64,000 bases of DNA from Sutcliffiella rhizosphaerae (GCF_917563925.1 NZ_CAKJTJ010000012.1:1-64000); one strand, 5' to 3'; counted from the stretch's first letter, positions 53,931-63,198 are shown. Made by a program: numbers and translations. The notes: a model not told the origin generated them from the letters alone.

Positions 53931-54148
53931 CAGTGTGTAGACAAAGGTACTTTTCTTATGTTAACGCGATTCCTATGTTGATCGTAGTGAAAGACGCGAA
54001 GACTCCTGCGGGAGGAAGGGACATGGGAAACCCCGCAGGGCGCAAGCCCGAGGAGGTTCCCGGACCGCCCGCGGAAAGCGAAGCGTCTGCAACGAAGATC
54101 AACAGTTAAATGCAAGTCTACAAATAATTTGGGTTTGTCAACAGTCTG
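53931..54148. mobile_element. MITE-like GC-rich palindromic repeat, copy 2 (218 bp)
   Basis: Begins CAGTGTGTAGACAAAGG and ends, read from the other strand, CAGACTGTTGACAAACCC, giving 12 of 15 matching terminal inverted bases. Nested stems: TGTTGATC (53976-53983) with GATCAACA (54097-54104), and CCTGCGGG (54005-54012) with CCCGCAGG (54032-54039). It is inverted relative to copy 1 and lacks its 56-base insert. No coding capacity. Perfect 26-bp flanking repeats mark the insertion. Confidence 0.9.
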
Positions 54149-54174
54149 GAAGAAGATCCTTAGTGATCTTCTTT
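54149..54174 (+). repeat. Right 26-bp hairpin flanking mobile element copy 2
   Basis: Exact copy of 53905-53930. The bases after it (CACTTTGTCAAG) presumably continue the original locus. Confidence 0.9.
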
Positions 54175-54408
54175 CACTTTGTCAAGAATCTTTTCTAAGT
54201 TCCTGAGGCTTTTAACCCGTAAATAGCCGGCTTCTGAACTTTTTTCTAGCAAGATCTTGAAAACCTTCCCTTCTTCTTCCTTAGCTTATTTCATGCTAGT
54301 ATTTTATAGCCAATCGCCTAGTTTTTAAAAATATAAAATCAATTATGGACTTTCTTCATATGATGAAATATATTACCAAACTTCAGGAGAAGAAAAAGGA
54401 GTTAGCAT
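54175..54408. other. Leader region of the coiled-coil gene
   Basis: About 230 AT-rich bases without a gene. A CATATGAT motif near 54357, with an AC upstream, could be a SigK -10, which would fit the coat-gene setting, but the match is loose. Confidence 0.3.
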
Positions 54409-55239
54409 ATGAGAGAATTTGAAAAGGAGTTAACTGCAGAACCTAAAATTTTCGCACGACCTACAAGTGCAACATCCAATCAGCAAGAATTCAGAAAAAA
54501 TTTTTTAAAGACAATTCTTGAAGAACAGAAAGAAATAAATAGAGCTATTACTTCATCCTTTGAAAAAATACATGATAATTTTGAAGTTAATAAACAAGTG
54601 CAAGAAAATTACTATATCGACCTTTTAAAAAAGCTTCAAACACAGGATTCAAAAAGCGATGAATTAAAGGAAAACATCATCATAAATGAGAAAGCTAATA
54701 TGGAATTAGGATTAAAAATTGAAAAACTAAAAGTATATATCAATGAACAAATTCATCTTGAATTAAAAGAAAGGTTATCAAAGCTGGAACGTTTATTTGA
54801 AGAAGAAAAATTAATAAATCAAGCAACCATCGACCAACTTGCCCATCAAGAAGATTTAACTAGAACTATAATTTCAAGGCTAGAAAAATCAGAAAGTTTA
54901 TATGAGGACATTCATGCTACTTTATCTCAACAAGAATCATTGCATAAACAAATTAATGAAAAATTAGATGTTCAGGAAATGTTTCATAAAACAGTCATGC
55001 AGCGTCTAGACACACAGGATAAAATGTCACAAAAGCTGACCGAACAACTCGAAATATTAAAGAAAACCATTTTAGAAAGATTAGAAGCAACTATTTCTTC
55101 CATTGAATGGAGATATAAACAAACCCTTCAATACTTTGGAGGAATCTTCGGCTTAAAGGATAGAGTGATACAAAAGCAACAAACATTACCAGAACAACAA
55201 GAGCTAGAGGAAGAAAAAGTGGAAGTGGAAATAAAGTAA
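54409..55239 (+). CDS. Long coiled-coil protein of unknown function
   Basis: A 276-residue protein, almost entirely coiled coil between residues 20 and 240. A repeated pattern of about 14-17 residues is visible: RLEKSESLYEDIHATLSQQE, SLHKQINEKLDVQE, MFHKTVMQRLDTQD, KMSQKLTEQLEIL. The end is Glu-rich (EQQELEEEKVEVEIK). AGAAGAAAAAGGAG precedes the ATG at 54409. Its place after the coat genes suggests a sporulation structural role, unproven. Confidence 0.6.
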   Translation: MREFEKELTAEPKIFARPTSATSNQQEFRKNFLKTILEEQKEINRAITSSFEKIHDNFEVNKQVQENYYIDLLKKLQTQDSKSDELKENIIINEKANMELGLKIEKLKVYINEQIHLELKERLSKLERLFEEEKLINQATIDQLAHQEDLTRTIISRLEKSESLYEDIHATLSQQESLHKQINEKLDVQEMFHKTVMQRLDTQDKMSQKLTEQLEILKKTILERLEATISSIEWRYKQTLQYFGGIFGLKDRVIQKQQTLPEQQELEEEKVEVEIK

Positions 55240-55261
55240 CAACATATCCATATTAGCAAGA

Positions 55262-55298
55262 CTGTAGTCAATTTCCCTGAGGTTGTCTACAGCTTTTT
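55262..55298 (+). terminator. Terminator of the coiled-coil gene
   Basis: CTGTAGTCAA (from 55262) pairs with TTGTCTACAG (55283-55292) apart from one mismatch, then CTTTTTG. Confidence 0.75.
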
Positions 55299-55436
55299 GT
55301 TTTATTTATAGTCAGCTTCCTTTCTCCATCCTTCCTATGCAATTCCATTTAGAACAAGGTAATAATGTTATTTTGTTTGATTTTTCTAAATATTCATTCT
55401 AATATACAAGTATCATTCTTTTAAGGGGACTAAATT

Positions 55437-57074
55437 ATGGAAAAGTTGGTACATAAAACAATTGGACAACTTTTGGATGATACTGTTTCGAAGTATCCTG
55501 ACAAAGAAGCAGTTGTATATGTAGAGGAAGATTTACGTTACACGTATACAGAATTTCAACAAATCATCAATCAAGCTGCCAAAGGTCTAATGAGCTTAGG
55601 AATTAAAAAAGGTGATCATATTGCAATCTGGGCATCCAATAAACCCGAATGGGTAATTACTCAATTTGCCAGCGCCAAAATTGGAGCAGTACTAGTTACA
55701 GTAAACACAAGTTATCAAATCAAAGAGCTTGAGTATTTGTTACGCCAATCTGATTCAACTACACTTATTCTAATGGATGAGTTTAAAAGTGAAAATTATT
55801 TAGAAATTCTGTATCAATTATGTCCAGAACTACGTCAATCCAAGGTGGGAGAATTAAAAGCTAATAAACTTCCACTATTAAAGAATATAATATATTTAGG
55901 ATCTGACAATCACCCAGGCATGTATAGCTGGACTGATTTACTTGAAAAAGGTTCTACTATATCAGATGAAGACCTTTTTATTAGGCAAAATAACACTTTC
56001 CCTCAAGAAGTCATCAACATGCAGTATACTTCTGGGACAACGGGATTTCCAAAAGGAGTAATGCTCACCCATTCAAACATAATTAACAACGCTATCAATG
56101 TAGCAGAATGTCAAAAAATTACTTCAGTAGATAAAATTTGTATCCCCGTCCCTTTTTTTCATTGCTTTGGGTGTGTGATGGGTACTTTAGCTTCAGTTGC
56201 TACAGGTGCAACTATGGTCCCTCTCATAATGTTTGATCCCCTTCAAGTACTTAGAGCTGTGGAACAAGAAGACTGTACGGCTCTTTATGGGGTACCGACC
56301 ATGTTTATTGCTGAATTAAACCATCCTGATTTTCCCAAATATAATTTATCTAGTTTAAGAACCGGAATTATGGCTGGCTCACCATGTCCAACTGAAATAA
56401 TGAAAAAAGTAGTACATGAAATGGGAGCGACTGAAATTACGATTGCATACGGACAAACAGAAGCCTCACCTGTCATCTCACAAACAAGAACCCATGATTC
56501 AATAGAAAGACGAGTGTCAACAGTTGGAAGCGCTTTAAACAATGTGGAGGTAAAGATTGTGGACCCAGTAACTAGAGAAGAATTGCCAACTGGAGATCAA
56601 GGAGAGCTTTGTACAAGGGGCTACCACGTCATGCGTGGCTACTACAAAATGCCAGACCAGACTAAAGATACAATTGATGAAGATGGATGGCTGCATACTG
56701 GAGACCTTGCAACAATGGATAAGGAAGGTTATCTCGTAATAACGGGTAGACTAAAAGATATGATTATTCGTGGGGGAGAAAATATTTACCCGCGTGAAAT
56801 TGAAGAATTTCTTTATACTCACCCAAAAGTGTTTGATGTTCAAGTAGTCGGGGTGCCTGATGAAAAGTTTGGAGAACAAGTAGCAGCTTTTATTAAGGTT
56901 AAACCTGGTGAAACTCTAAATGAATCAGAAATAAAGGAGTATTGTAAAGGTAATATCTCTAATTTTAAAATACCCTTCTTTGTAGAATTTCTGGATAATT
57001 ATCCTATGACTGCATCAGGTAAGATTCAAAAATTCAAGTTGAGAGAGCTTGTAGAAAAATCATTATTTTCCTGA
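55437..57074 (+). CDS. AMP-binding acyl-CoA synthetase (ACSF2/YngI-like)
   Basis: A 545-residue adenylate-forming enzyme activating a medium- or short-chain acid to its CoA ester. MQYTSGTTGFPKGVMLTH is the P-loop, YGQTEASPVIS the A5 motif, GWLHTGDLATMD and GRLKDMIIRGGENIYPREIEEFL the hinge region, and PMTASGKIQKFKLRE holds the catalytic Lys. AAGGGGA precedes the ATG. From memory it is closest to the YngI/ACSF2 branch. Substrate range cannot be read from sequence. Confidence 0.92.
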   Translation: MEKLVHKTIGQLLDDTVSKYPDKEAVVYVEEDLRYTYTEFQQIINQAAKGLMSLGIKKGDHIAIWASNKPEWVITQFASAKIGAVLVTVNTSYQIKELEYLLRQSDSTTLILMDEFKSENYLEILYQLCPELRQSKVGELKANKLPLLKNIIYLGSDNHPGMYSWTDLLEKGSTISDEDLFIRQNNTFPQEVINMQYTSGTTGFPKGVMLTHSNIINNAINVAECQKITSVDKICIPVPFFHCFGCVMGTLASVATGATMVPLIMFDPLQVLRAVEQEDCTALYGVPTMFIAELNHPDFPKYNLSSLRTGIMAGSPCPTEIMKKVVHEMGATEITIAYGQTEASPVISQTRTHDSIERRVSTVGSALNNVEVKIVDPVTREELPTGDQGELCTRGYHVMRGYYKMPDQTKDTIDEDGWLHTGDLATMDKEGYLVITGRLKDMIIRGGENIYPREIEEFLYTHPKVFDVQVVGVPDEKFGEQVAAFIKVKPGETLNESEIKEYCKGNISNFKIPFFVEFLDNYPMTASGKIQKFKLRELVEKSLFS

Positions 57075-57090
57075 ATTGACGTTTAATATA

Positions 57091-57170
57091 GTTGATTACT
57101 GCAACAGGCCACTAGATTTCATTGCCCAGAGATGAAAACAAAGCCTGTTGCGAGAATCAACAACGTTTTT
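57091..57170 (+). terminator. Long interrupted hairpin after the acyl-CoA synthetase gene
   Basis: Three nested perfect stems: GTTGATT (57091-57097)/AATCAAC (57155-57161), GCAACAGGC (57101-57109)/GCCTGTTGC (57143-57151), TTTCAT (57117-57122)/ATGAAA (57132-57137). Seven T follow closely (AACGTTTTTTT). Larger than a usual terminator. Confidence 0.6.
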
Positions 57171-57233
57171 TTCATCAAGTAATTCTTAAATAATCTCTAG
57201 CTGTAAGTGTTTTATTTGATAATCTATCCTCTT

Positions 57234-58253
57234 TTAATTTATAGTTCTCATAAGCTTCACCGTATGTAAAAGATCTTCCTCAGTCACGTCAAAGTGTGTA
57301 ACAAACCGTACAAGAGACGGTCCAAATGTTACAGCTAGAATTCCTTTCTCTTTTAATAAACTTATATATTCTTCTGCTGTCAAACCTAACCCTTTCACAT
57401 CTATCACGACGATGTTGGTTTCCACTTGGTTGACAACTTGTATCCCATTCATTTCGTGTAAGTTTTCTGCCAGCAGTTTTGCATGAATATGGTCCTCTAT
57501 GAGTCTATCCGTCATTTGAGTTAAAGCGACTAATCCTGGAGCTGCAATGATTCCAACTTGTCGTAACCCTCCCCCAAGCCTTTTTCTCCATTTTCTTGCT
57601 CGTTCAATAAAAGGTTTGGGCCCTGCTAATATGGAACCAATCGGTGCTCCTAATCCTTTGGAAAGACATACTTGAACAGTATCTGTATATTTAGTAAAAG
57701 ATTGAATGGAGCTCTGTTTACTTGCTGCCGCATTAAACAAACGTGCACCATCTAAATGAACCGGAACAGAATATTTAGATGCGATTTCATAGATTGCTTT
57801 CATGTTTGCAGAAGGAATGACAGCGCCACCTGCACGATTATGGGTATTTTCCAGACAAATCAATCCGGTTTCAGGGAAATGCTGGTCCTCCCCTCTTATC
57901 GCCGCCTCCACGTCATACGGTTCCATCATACCTCTTTTTCCTTGAATGGTTCTTGTCTGTACTCCTGCCAATGCCGCCACTGCACCCGATTCATAGTAAA
58001 ATATATGAGACTCTGATTCTAAAATAATTTCATCACCCGGTCTGCAATGTGTTAGAACGGCTATTTGATTCCCTTGAGTACCACTTGTAACAAAAAGAGC
58101 TGATTCTTTTCCGAGCAATTCAGCTGCAGTTTCTTCTAGCTTTAGAACTGTTTTGTCTTCTCTATATACATCATCCCCTACTTCCGCATCATAGGCAGCC
58201 TTCCTCATTTCTAATGTCGGTTTGGTTACTGTATCACTTCTCAAATCTATCAT
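57234..58253 (-). CDS. ltaE: Low-specificity L-threonine aldolase
   Basis: A 339-residue PLP enzyme splitting threonine to glycine and acetaldehyde. MIDLRSDTVTKPTLEMRKAA, SGTQGNQIAVLTHCRPGDE, CLENTHNRAGGAVIP, VHLDGARLFNAA and the PLP lysine in VCLSKGLGAPIGS are the family marks. AAAGGAG precedes the ATG. Monocistronic. Confidence 0.94.
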   Translation of the reverse strand: MIDLRSDTVTKPTLEMRKAAYDAEVGDDVYREDKTVLKLEETAAELLGKESALFVTSGTQGNQIAVLTHCRPGDEIILESESHIFYYESGAVAALAGVQTRTIQGKRGMMEPYDVEAAIRGEDQHFPETGLICLENTHNRAGGAVIPSANMKAIYEIASKYSVPVHLDGARLFNAAASKQSSIQSFTKYTDTVQVCLSKGLGAPIGSILAGPKPFIERARKWRKRLGGGLRQVGIIAAPGLVALTQMTDRLIEDHIHAKLLAENLHEMNGIQVVNQVETNIVVIDVKGLGLTAEEYISLLKEKGILAVTFGPSLVRFVTHFDVTEEDLLHTVKLMRTIN

Positions 58254-58400
58254 TTGAAGAACTCCTTTTTTAACTATTTATATAGTAATAGACTAACAAT
58301 CTGTTATTTAATTGTCTATGTATTTCGGAATCCGTAAAATAATCACCCTTTCAAATATTTTTCGTGCTATCATAGGGTTATTGAAATTAAAGGAGTTATT

Positions 58401-59648
58401 ATGATGCAGGCACAAAAAATCAATGCTAATTCAGATCAATCAAAAGCACAAACTGTATATCCGATTTTAATTGTTATTGGTATTGCACATCTTCTAAATG
58501 ATGCATTACAGTCAGTTGTTCCGGCCTTATTTCCTGTTCTTCAAAATTCTATGGGGCTTACCTTTACTCAATTAGGCCTAATTGCATTTGCTTTAAATGC
58601 AACTTCCTCACTCATTCAACCCATTGTTGGAATGTATACAGATAAGAAACCATCTCCATATGCGTTACCTATTGGGCTCACGCTTTCCTTGTTTGGAATA
58701 ATCGGTTTAGCATTGGCTCCTTCATTTTGGATTATTATGATTTCAGTTCTATTCATCGGACTTGGCTCTGCTGCATTTCACCCGGAAGGTTCCAGAGTTG
58801 CGTATATGGCTGCAGGTAACCGTCGGGGATTAGCGCAATCTATTTATCAAGTGGGGGGGAATTCAGGTCAGGCATTAGCACCATTGATGGCAGCATTTAT
58901 CTTGTTACCACTCGGACAAATTGGAGCACTTTGGTTTACCTTAGTAGCTGCTGCTGCAGTTGTTTTACTTTTGTACATAGCAGCCTGGTATAAACAGCAG
59001 GTAAATAAAAGCAAGCCTGTTGAAAAAATAGTAGTTCACAAAAAAACGATGAAACATGAGAAACGATTAAATGAAAACAAACGAATTATCGTTTTTTCTA
59101 TTAGCCTATTAATTTTCCTAGTGTTTGCACGATCGTGGTTTCATGCAGGTATAACAAACTTCTATGCCTTTTATGCCATAGAAAACTATGGAATACCGAT
59201 TGCAGATTCACAAATATACATTTTCGTATTTTTAGGTGCAGGTGCTATCGGTACATTTTTTGGTGGACCGCTTGCAGACCGTTTTGGAAAAAGAGTCGTT
59301 ATATCACTTTCTATGTTAGGATCAGCTCCACTAGCCATCTTGCTTCCTTTTGTTGACCCAACATTTGCTTATCTTCTAATTGCCATTATTGGCTTTATCA
59401 TTCTATCAAGTTTTTCTGTTACAGTAGTTTATGCACAGGAGCTTGTTCCAGGTAGAATTGGATTAGTTTCCGGATTAATTGTTGGTCTTGCTTTTGGCAT
59501 GGGGGCTATTGGTTCAGTGGCACTTGGGGTTTTAGCAGATTGGATAGGATTGACAAATACCATTATTTTCACAGTTTGTTTACCCTTAATTGGTCTGCTC
59601 ACCTTTTTACTACCATCTGACCAAAAGGTGAGAGAAATGCACAACTAA
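58401..59648 (+). CDS. MFS transporter, fosmidomycin-resistance (Fsr) type
   Basis: A 415-residue membrane protein with twelve predicted helices. AHLLNDALQSVVPALFPVL is the Fsr-type first helix; FIGLGSAAFHPEGSRVAYMAAG with the HPE motif, and GPLADRFGKRVVI (MFS loop) are diagnostic. AAAGGAG precedes tandem ATGs (58401, 58404). An efflux role is the family expectation. Confidence 0.9.
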   Translation: MMQAQKINANSDQSKAQTVYPILIVIGIAHLLNDALQSVVPALFPVLQNSMGLTFTQLGLIAFALNATSSLIQPIVGMYTDKKPSPYALPIGLTLSLFGIIGLALAPSFWIIMISVLFIGLGSAAFHPEGSRVAYMAAGNRRGLAQSIYQVGGNSGQALAPLMAAFILLPLGQIGALWFTLVAAAAVVLLLYIAAWYKQQVNKSKPVEKIVVHKKTMKHEKRLNENKRIIVFSISLLIFLVFARSWFHAGITNFYAFYAIENYGIPIADSQIYIFVFLGAGAIGTFFGGPLADRFGKRVVISLSMLGSAPLAILLPFVDPTFAYLLIAIIGFIILSSFSVTVVYAQELVPGRIGLVSGLIVGLAFGMGAIGSVALGVLADWIGLTNTIIFTVCLPLIGLLTFLLPSDQKVREMHN

Positions 59649-59722
59649 TTTAGTTGACCAAGTTTATTGGGGTGCCTATACTAAATTAGGTGTAAATAAG
59701 ATTTTTGAAAATGGTGATGAAA

Positions 59723-60793
59723 ATGGATTTCGAAATAAAGTCACTCGCTTTTTACGTCATTGAAGTAGAAGGCAGTGGTGAACATGCAAAAAAGAAATAC
59801 AAACAAATGGCAGTTCTCGATGAGGCAATGTACGAAGAAAGCCCGTTAAAATCTTTTCTTGACGGAGAGTTAATGAAAATTTCAAACAGAAAAGTAGACC
59901 GTCATCCTAAAAATGAACAGGTTCCTACCAAAATTGGCAGATTTATCGTCGAGCAAGGATACGATCTTGGATCAAATCCAAATTACAATTTGTTTCATCG
60001 GATTAGAATATCAGACTCATTAGATTCATTTTCCAAGGAGTCAAGTGAAGTAGCTTCTACCTATACAGATACTACTGCCATCCGTGGCGGAGTTTTAATT
60101 ATTATTAAGGCTAAATTAAACAAATATTTTGATGAACCATTTGTCTTCATCCTAAAATGTGATTTTGAGCAAAAAGTGGCATCTATTACAGACGAAAACA
60201 CTTTGATTCGTAATGTACAGATGGCAATTACGACTAAAAATATGAAGTCCATTCAATATCCTTTTATGCCAGAAGAAGGAATGGTAGAAGAAGGAGAGCT
60301 AAAAATACATCAGTCTTCCCACTCAAGGTATTTTGAAGATTTTTTGAAATATGTGGAGTACGGTGAATCGATGCCTGAAATAATTATGAACCAGGTGATG
60401 GGATTGGTTCACCGAGAAATATCTGAAACATATGTGGAGGAAAGTGATGAGAAAGAAAAAGTAGAGCAGGCTATGGAAGCTTGGGCAACCTCCCCTAAGC
60501 GTGAACTTCAAGAACGTTGGTCAGATGAACAAGTAATGGAAGCATCGGCAAGCTTGATCGAACACACCCCGGAAATTGAGTTGAAATTTAAATTAGATCA
60601 TCTGAGTGTGAAGGGACTTCTTGCTGACTATGGAGAGAATGTGCATATTGCAAAAATAAATGATCGGTATGTTGTTTTATTAGAGGGTGACTTTCTTCAA
60701 TTCGAAAAAAACGTCTCTCCTGTCGAAATGTTAAAGCCATCTGACCTTAAACTTGTCTTAGAACGAATGAACAAGAAATATTCCAATCTTTGA
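59723..60793 (+). CDS. DUF3900-like Bacillus protein
   Basis: A 356-residue soluble protein. FEIKSLAFYVIEVEGSGEHAKKKYKQM at the start and GGVLIIIKAKLNKYFDEPFVFILKCDFEQKVASI in the middle recall the DUF3900 (or related DUF3898) proteins of bacilli, which have no assigned function; I hold this from memory only. Start chosen at ATG 59723, preceded by GGTGATG; earlier in-frame starts (TTG 59705, ATG 59711) are possible. Confidence 0.65.
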   Translation: MDFEIKSLAFYVIEVEGSGEHAKKKYKQMAVLDEAMYEESPLKSFLDGELMKISNRKVDRHPKNEQVPTKIGRFIVEQGYDLGSNPNYNLFHRIRISDSLDSFSKESSEVASTYTDTTAIRGGVLIIIKAKLNKYFDEPFVFILKCDFEQKVASITDENTLIRNVQMAITTKNMKSIQYPFMPEEGMVEEGELKIHQSSHSRYFEDFLKYVEYGESMPEIIMNQVMGLVHREISETYVEESDEKEKVEQAMEAWATSPKRELQERWSDEQVMEASASLIEHTPEIELKFKLDHLSVKGLLADYGENVHIAKINDRYVVLLEGDFLQFEKNVSPVEMLKPSDLKLVLERMNKKYSNL

Positions 60794-60860
60794 TAAATAA
60801 TGAATAATTGTCACCTTTTTATGGAAATATATGAACCACTATCTTCTAGGGGTGACTTTT

Positions 60861-60986
60861 ATGGATTGGATGTCCATAGTACGCTACACATGTTCATTAT
60901 TAGGAATAATCTGTCTTGGATTTACGTATAAGCACATGCTGAAAAGCTCCCGCACTAAAGGAAAAATGATGAATAGAGACAAATAA
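60861..60986 (+). CDS. 41-residue single-span membrane peptide
   Basis: A short frame after AGGGGTGA. It starts MDWMSIVRYTCSLLGIICLG and has a basic tail ending KGKMMNRDK. One hydrophobic helix with positive charges inside. A terminator follows the stop immediately. Unknown family. Confidence 0.6.
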   Translation: MDWMSIVRYTCSLLGIICLGFTYKHMLKSSRTKGKMMNRDK

Positions 60987-60987
60987 A

Positions 60988-61018
60988 AAACCGGGCCATC
61001 CACCCGGTTTCCTTATTT
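60988..61018. terminator. Bidirectional terminator between the membrane peptide and VOC genes
   Basis: AAACCGGG (60988-60995) and CCCGGTTT (61003-61010) pair between convergent genes. Confidence 0.88.
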
Positions 61019-61402
61019 TTTGGATTCAAAAAGTTCAATCCACTCTCCATCTGGTCCAGTAAAAAAGATGTACCTTGCTCCGTCTGGTAAAATAGTAATT
61101 TCCTTCTCAATAAATGTTACATCTAGTTCCTTCAATCTTTCATACTCCACTTCAATATTATCTACAGTAAGTGCAAGATGATGAACTTTTCCTTCTGCTG
61201 GTAACTGATCATGATAGCCTTGAATAAGTTCTAGTTCTGTTTCTTCGCAATCATTAAATCCGAGAAATGCTAGTTTAATTTGTCCATTTGGATGGTCTAC
61301 CTTCCCTTTAGTTATGAATCCTAGTACATTTGTATAAAAGTCGATAGACAACTCCATATCTTTTACCATTACCCCAATATGTTCCAACCGTTTAATAGCC
61401 AT
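61013..61402 (-). CDS. VOC-family protein, lactoylglutathione-lyase-like
   Basis: A 129-residue VOC protein. RLEHIGVMVKDMELSIDFYTNVLGF, ETELELIQGY, VHHLALTVDNIEVEYERLKEL and FTGPDGEWIELFE supply His, Glu, His and Glu ligands in the glyoxalase I pattern. AGGGGAGACG precedes the ATG. The true substrate in a bacillithiol-using cell may not be a glutathione adduct. Confidence 0.87.
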   Translation of the reverse strand: MAIKRLEHIGVMVKDMELSIDFYTNVLGFITKGKVDHPNGQIKLAFLGFNDCEETELELIQGYHDQLPAEGKVHHLALTVDNIEVEYERLKELDVTFIEKEITILPDGARYIFFTGPDGEWIELFESKK

Positions 61403-61442
61403 TTATTCGTCTCCCCTGTTGTTACATAAAGTGATTCTTATA

Positions 61443-62630
61443 TCATTTCTCTTTCAGTCTTTTGATATTTTCAACAAGAAAGTTTACGTATTCTTCATCT
61501 TTTTGGAGCCAAGCCCCATGGTTTCGTTTGATATGTTTTTCAGCTTCGAGAAAAGTACTAAAACTACTTTCGATAAGGTGAGCTTTATTTTCCACATACC
61601 AAGAACCATTATCTTTTGGAAAAAGAAAAAATGTTCCTTGTTCCTTTGAATCATATAAAACCCCATTGGAAGATTCTTTTACATTAAATATATTATTCTG
61701 TGCATCCTGTTTTACAGGGACTAATGAAAAGGCTTCTTCTACAAATAGTTTGTATGCTTCTTCATTTAATTGGCATCCTGAAGCTTTCGCATGTCCTCCC
61801 CCATCAAATTTTCTTGCAACTGCTGAAACATCAATATTATCGTGGATCGTTCTTAGACTTATCCTTTTATTCCCCATATTTATCATGGCAATATAATCAA
61901 GATGTGTATTCTCTTTCCCTAGTACGTTACCTAATTCTGATAGAAATTGCTCAGCATGCACAATACCTACCCAAAGGTTATCTATTGGTTTTTGGACGAT
62001 TTCACGACGTTTTTTCCGAAGGTATCTTTCAAGTTTTTGTTCTTCCATATCTAATATTTTTGTTTCAAAATCATCAAAGTCGAAAGCTGAATCATTAGAT
62101 AGTTTCTCCAACATTCTTTCTTCAAACTCTTCAATGGAAATCATATAGAGCAAATCATTTAACCTTTTAGCTTTAACATTATTTAATTTATCCCATTCCC
62201 AAGTGTCATATTGCCTAATAAGTTCCACCGCTTCGTCAAGTGACTTTGTTCTTTGGATATAATGATGCTTAACAAGGTATTCATAAAATAATGAAGTTGC
62301 ACTTGTTAATCTCCCATCCTCGTACTCGACAACAACAGATGCCCATTCAAATTCATTTAAATGGAGCGCTGTTTTATGATGGTCAATAAACTGTGCAAAG
62401 CCACCACCTGTTACAAACTCTTCTAACTTAAGTGCATTTTCATCATGGACAGAAAGATCTGTAATATAAATCTGATGCTTAGTCGTCGCCTCATTCAAAA
62501 AATCCGCAACTTGATAATTCAAGCTTCCGACCGAATTATAATGCACCATTACTTTATCTTCAAAGGCAATTTTGGCTAATATACCGCAGCCCACCCCATC
62601 TAAATCATTATGTGTAAATAGATGTATCAC
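61443..62630 (-). CDS. nrnB: DHH-DHHA1 oligoribonuclease NrnB
   Basis: A 395-residue phosphodiesterase that degrades nano-RNA to mononucleotides. HNDLDGVGCGILAKIAFEDK, YITDLSVHDEN, the DHH motif in AQFIDHHKTALHL and the DHHA1 motif FDGGGHAKASGCQL are present; the opening HLFTHNDLDGVGCG matches B. subtilis NrnB (YngD). Start is GTG 62630 with GAGGGG seven bases upstream. Confidence 0.9.
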   Translation of the reverse strand: MIHLFTHNDLDGVGCGILAKIAFEDKVMVHYNSVGSLNYQVADFLNEATTKHQIYITDLSVHDENALKLEEFVTGGGFAQFIDHHKTALHLNEFEWASVVVEYEDGRLTSATSLFYEYLVKHHYIQRTKSLDEAVELIRQYDTWEWDKLNNVKAKRLNDLLYMISIEEFEERMLEKLSNDSAFDFDDFETKILDMEEQKLERYLRKKRREIVQKPIDNLWVGIVHAEQFLSELGNVLGKENTHLDYIAMINMGNKRISLRTIHDNIDVSAVARKFDGGGHAKASGCQLNEEAYKLFVEEAFSLVPVKQDAQNNIFNVKESSNGVLYDSKEQGTFFLFPKDNGSWYVENKAHLIESSFSTFLEAEKHIKRNHGAWLQKDEEYVNFLVENIKRLKEK

Positions 62631-62652
62631 TTTCTGACCCCTCTCTTATCTT

Positions 62653-63198
62653 CTACTTTGTATATTGTTCTCCCCAGTATTTTTTAATATGAGCATTTCT
62701 TCCAGACTCTTCTCTTTCTTGTTTATATTTCTCTGGGTTTTTTTTGTAAAACTTTTGATGGTATTCCTCTGCATCATAAAACGTTTCAGCTTTTTTTATT
62801 TCTGTGACGATTTGCTTTTTATATCGTCCACTTTTAGCCAATTGTTCCTTTGACTCTTGGGCAAGCTTATGCTGTTCTTCAGTATGATAAAAAATTGCAG
62901 TACGATATTGTGAGCCTCGATCAAAAAACTGACCCTCATTATCAGTAGGATCAATTTGTGGCCAATATAATTCCAACAACTTTTCATAAGGAAATACTTT
63001 AGGGTCAAATTCAATTTGTACTGCTTCATAATGTCCCGTGTTTCCTTTTTTTATATCTTCATATGTAGGATTCTTTGTATCTCCACCTGTATATCCAGAA
63101 ACAACCTTTTCAATTCCATCCATCTCATCAAATGGTTTTACCATGCACCAAAAGCAACCCCCTGCAAATGTAGCCAACTCTGTATAATTATTTGTCAT
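62653..63198 (-). CDS. msrA: Peptide methionine-S-sulfoxide reductase
   Basis: A 181-residue repair enzyme. The active-site motif GGCFWCMVKPF, SGYTGGDTKNPTYEDI, GHYEAVQIEFDP, QFFDRGSQYRTAIFYH and AEEYHQKFYKKNP are complete. AAAGGAG precedes the ATG. Twenty-two bases lie between its stop and the nrnB start region, in the same direction. Confidence 0.96.
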   Translation of the reverse strand: MTNNYTELATFAGGCFWCMVKPFDEMDGIEKVVSGYTGGDTKNPTYEDIKKGNTGHYEAVQIEFDPKVFPYEKLLELYWPQIDPTDNEGQFFDRGSQYRTAIFYHTEEQHKLAQESKEQLAKSGRYKKQIVTEIKKAETFYDAEEYHQKFYKKNPEKYKQEREESGRNAHIKKYWGEQYTK

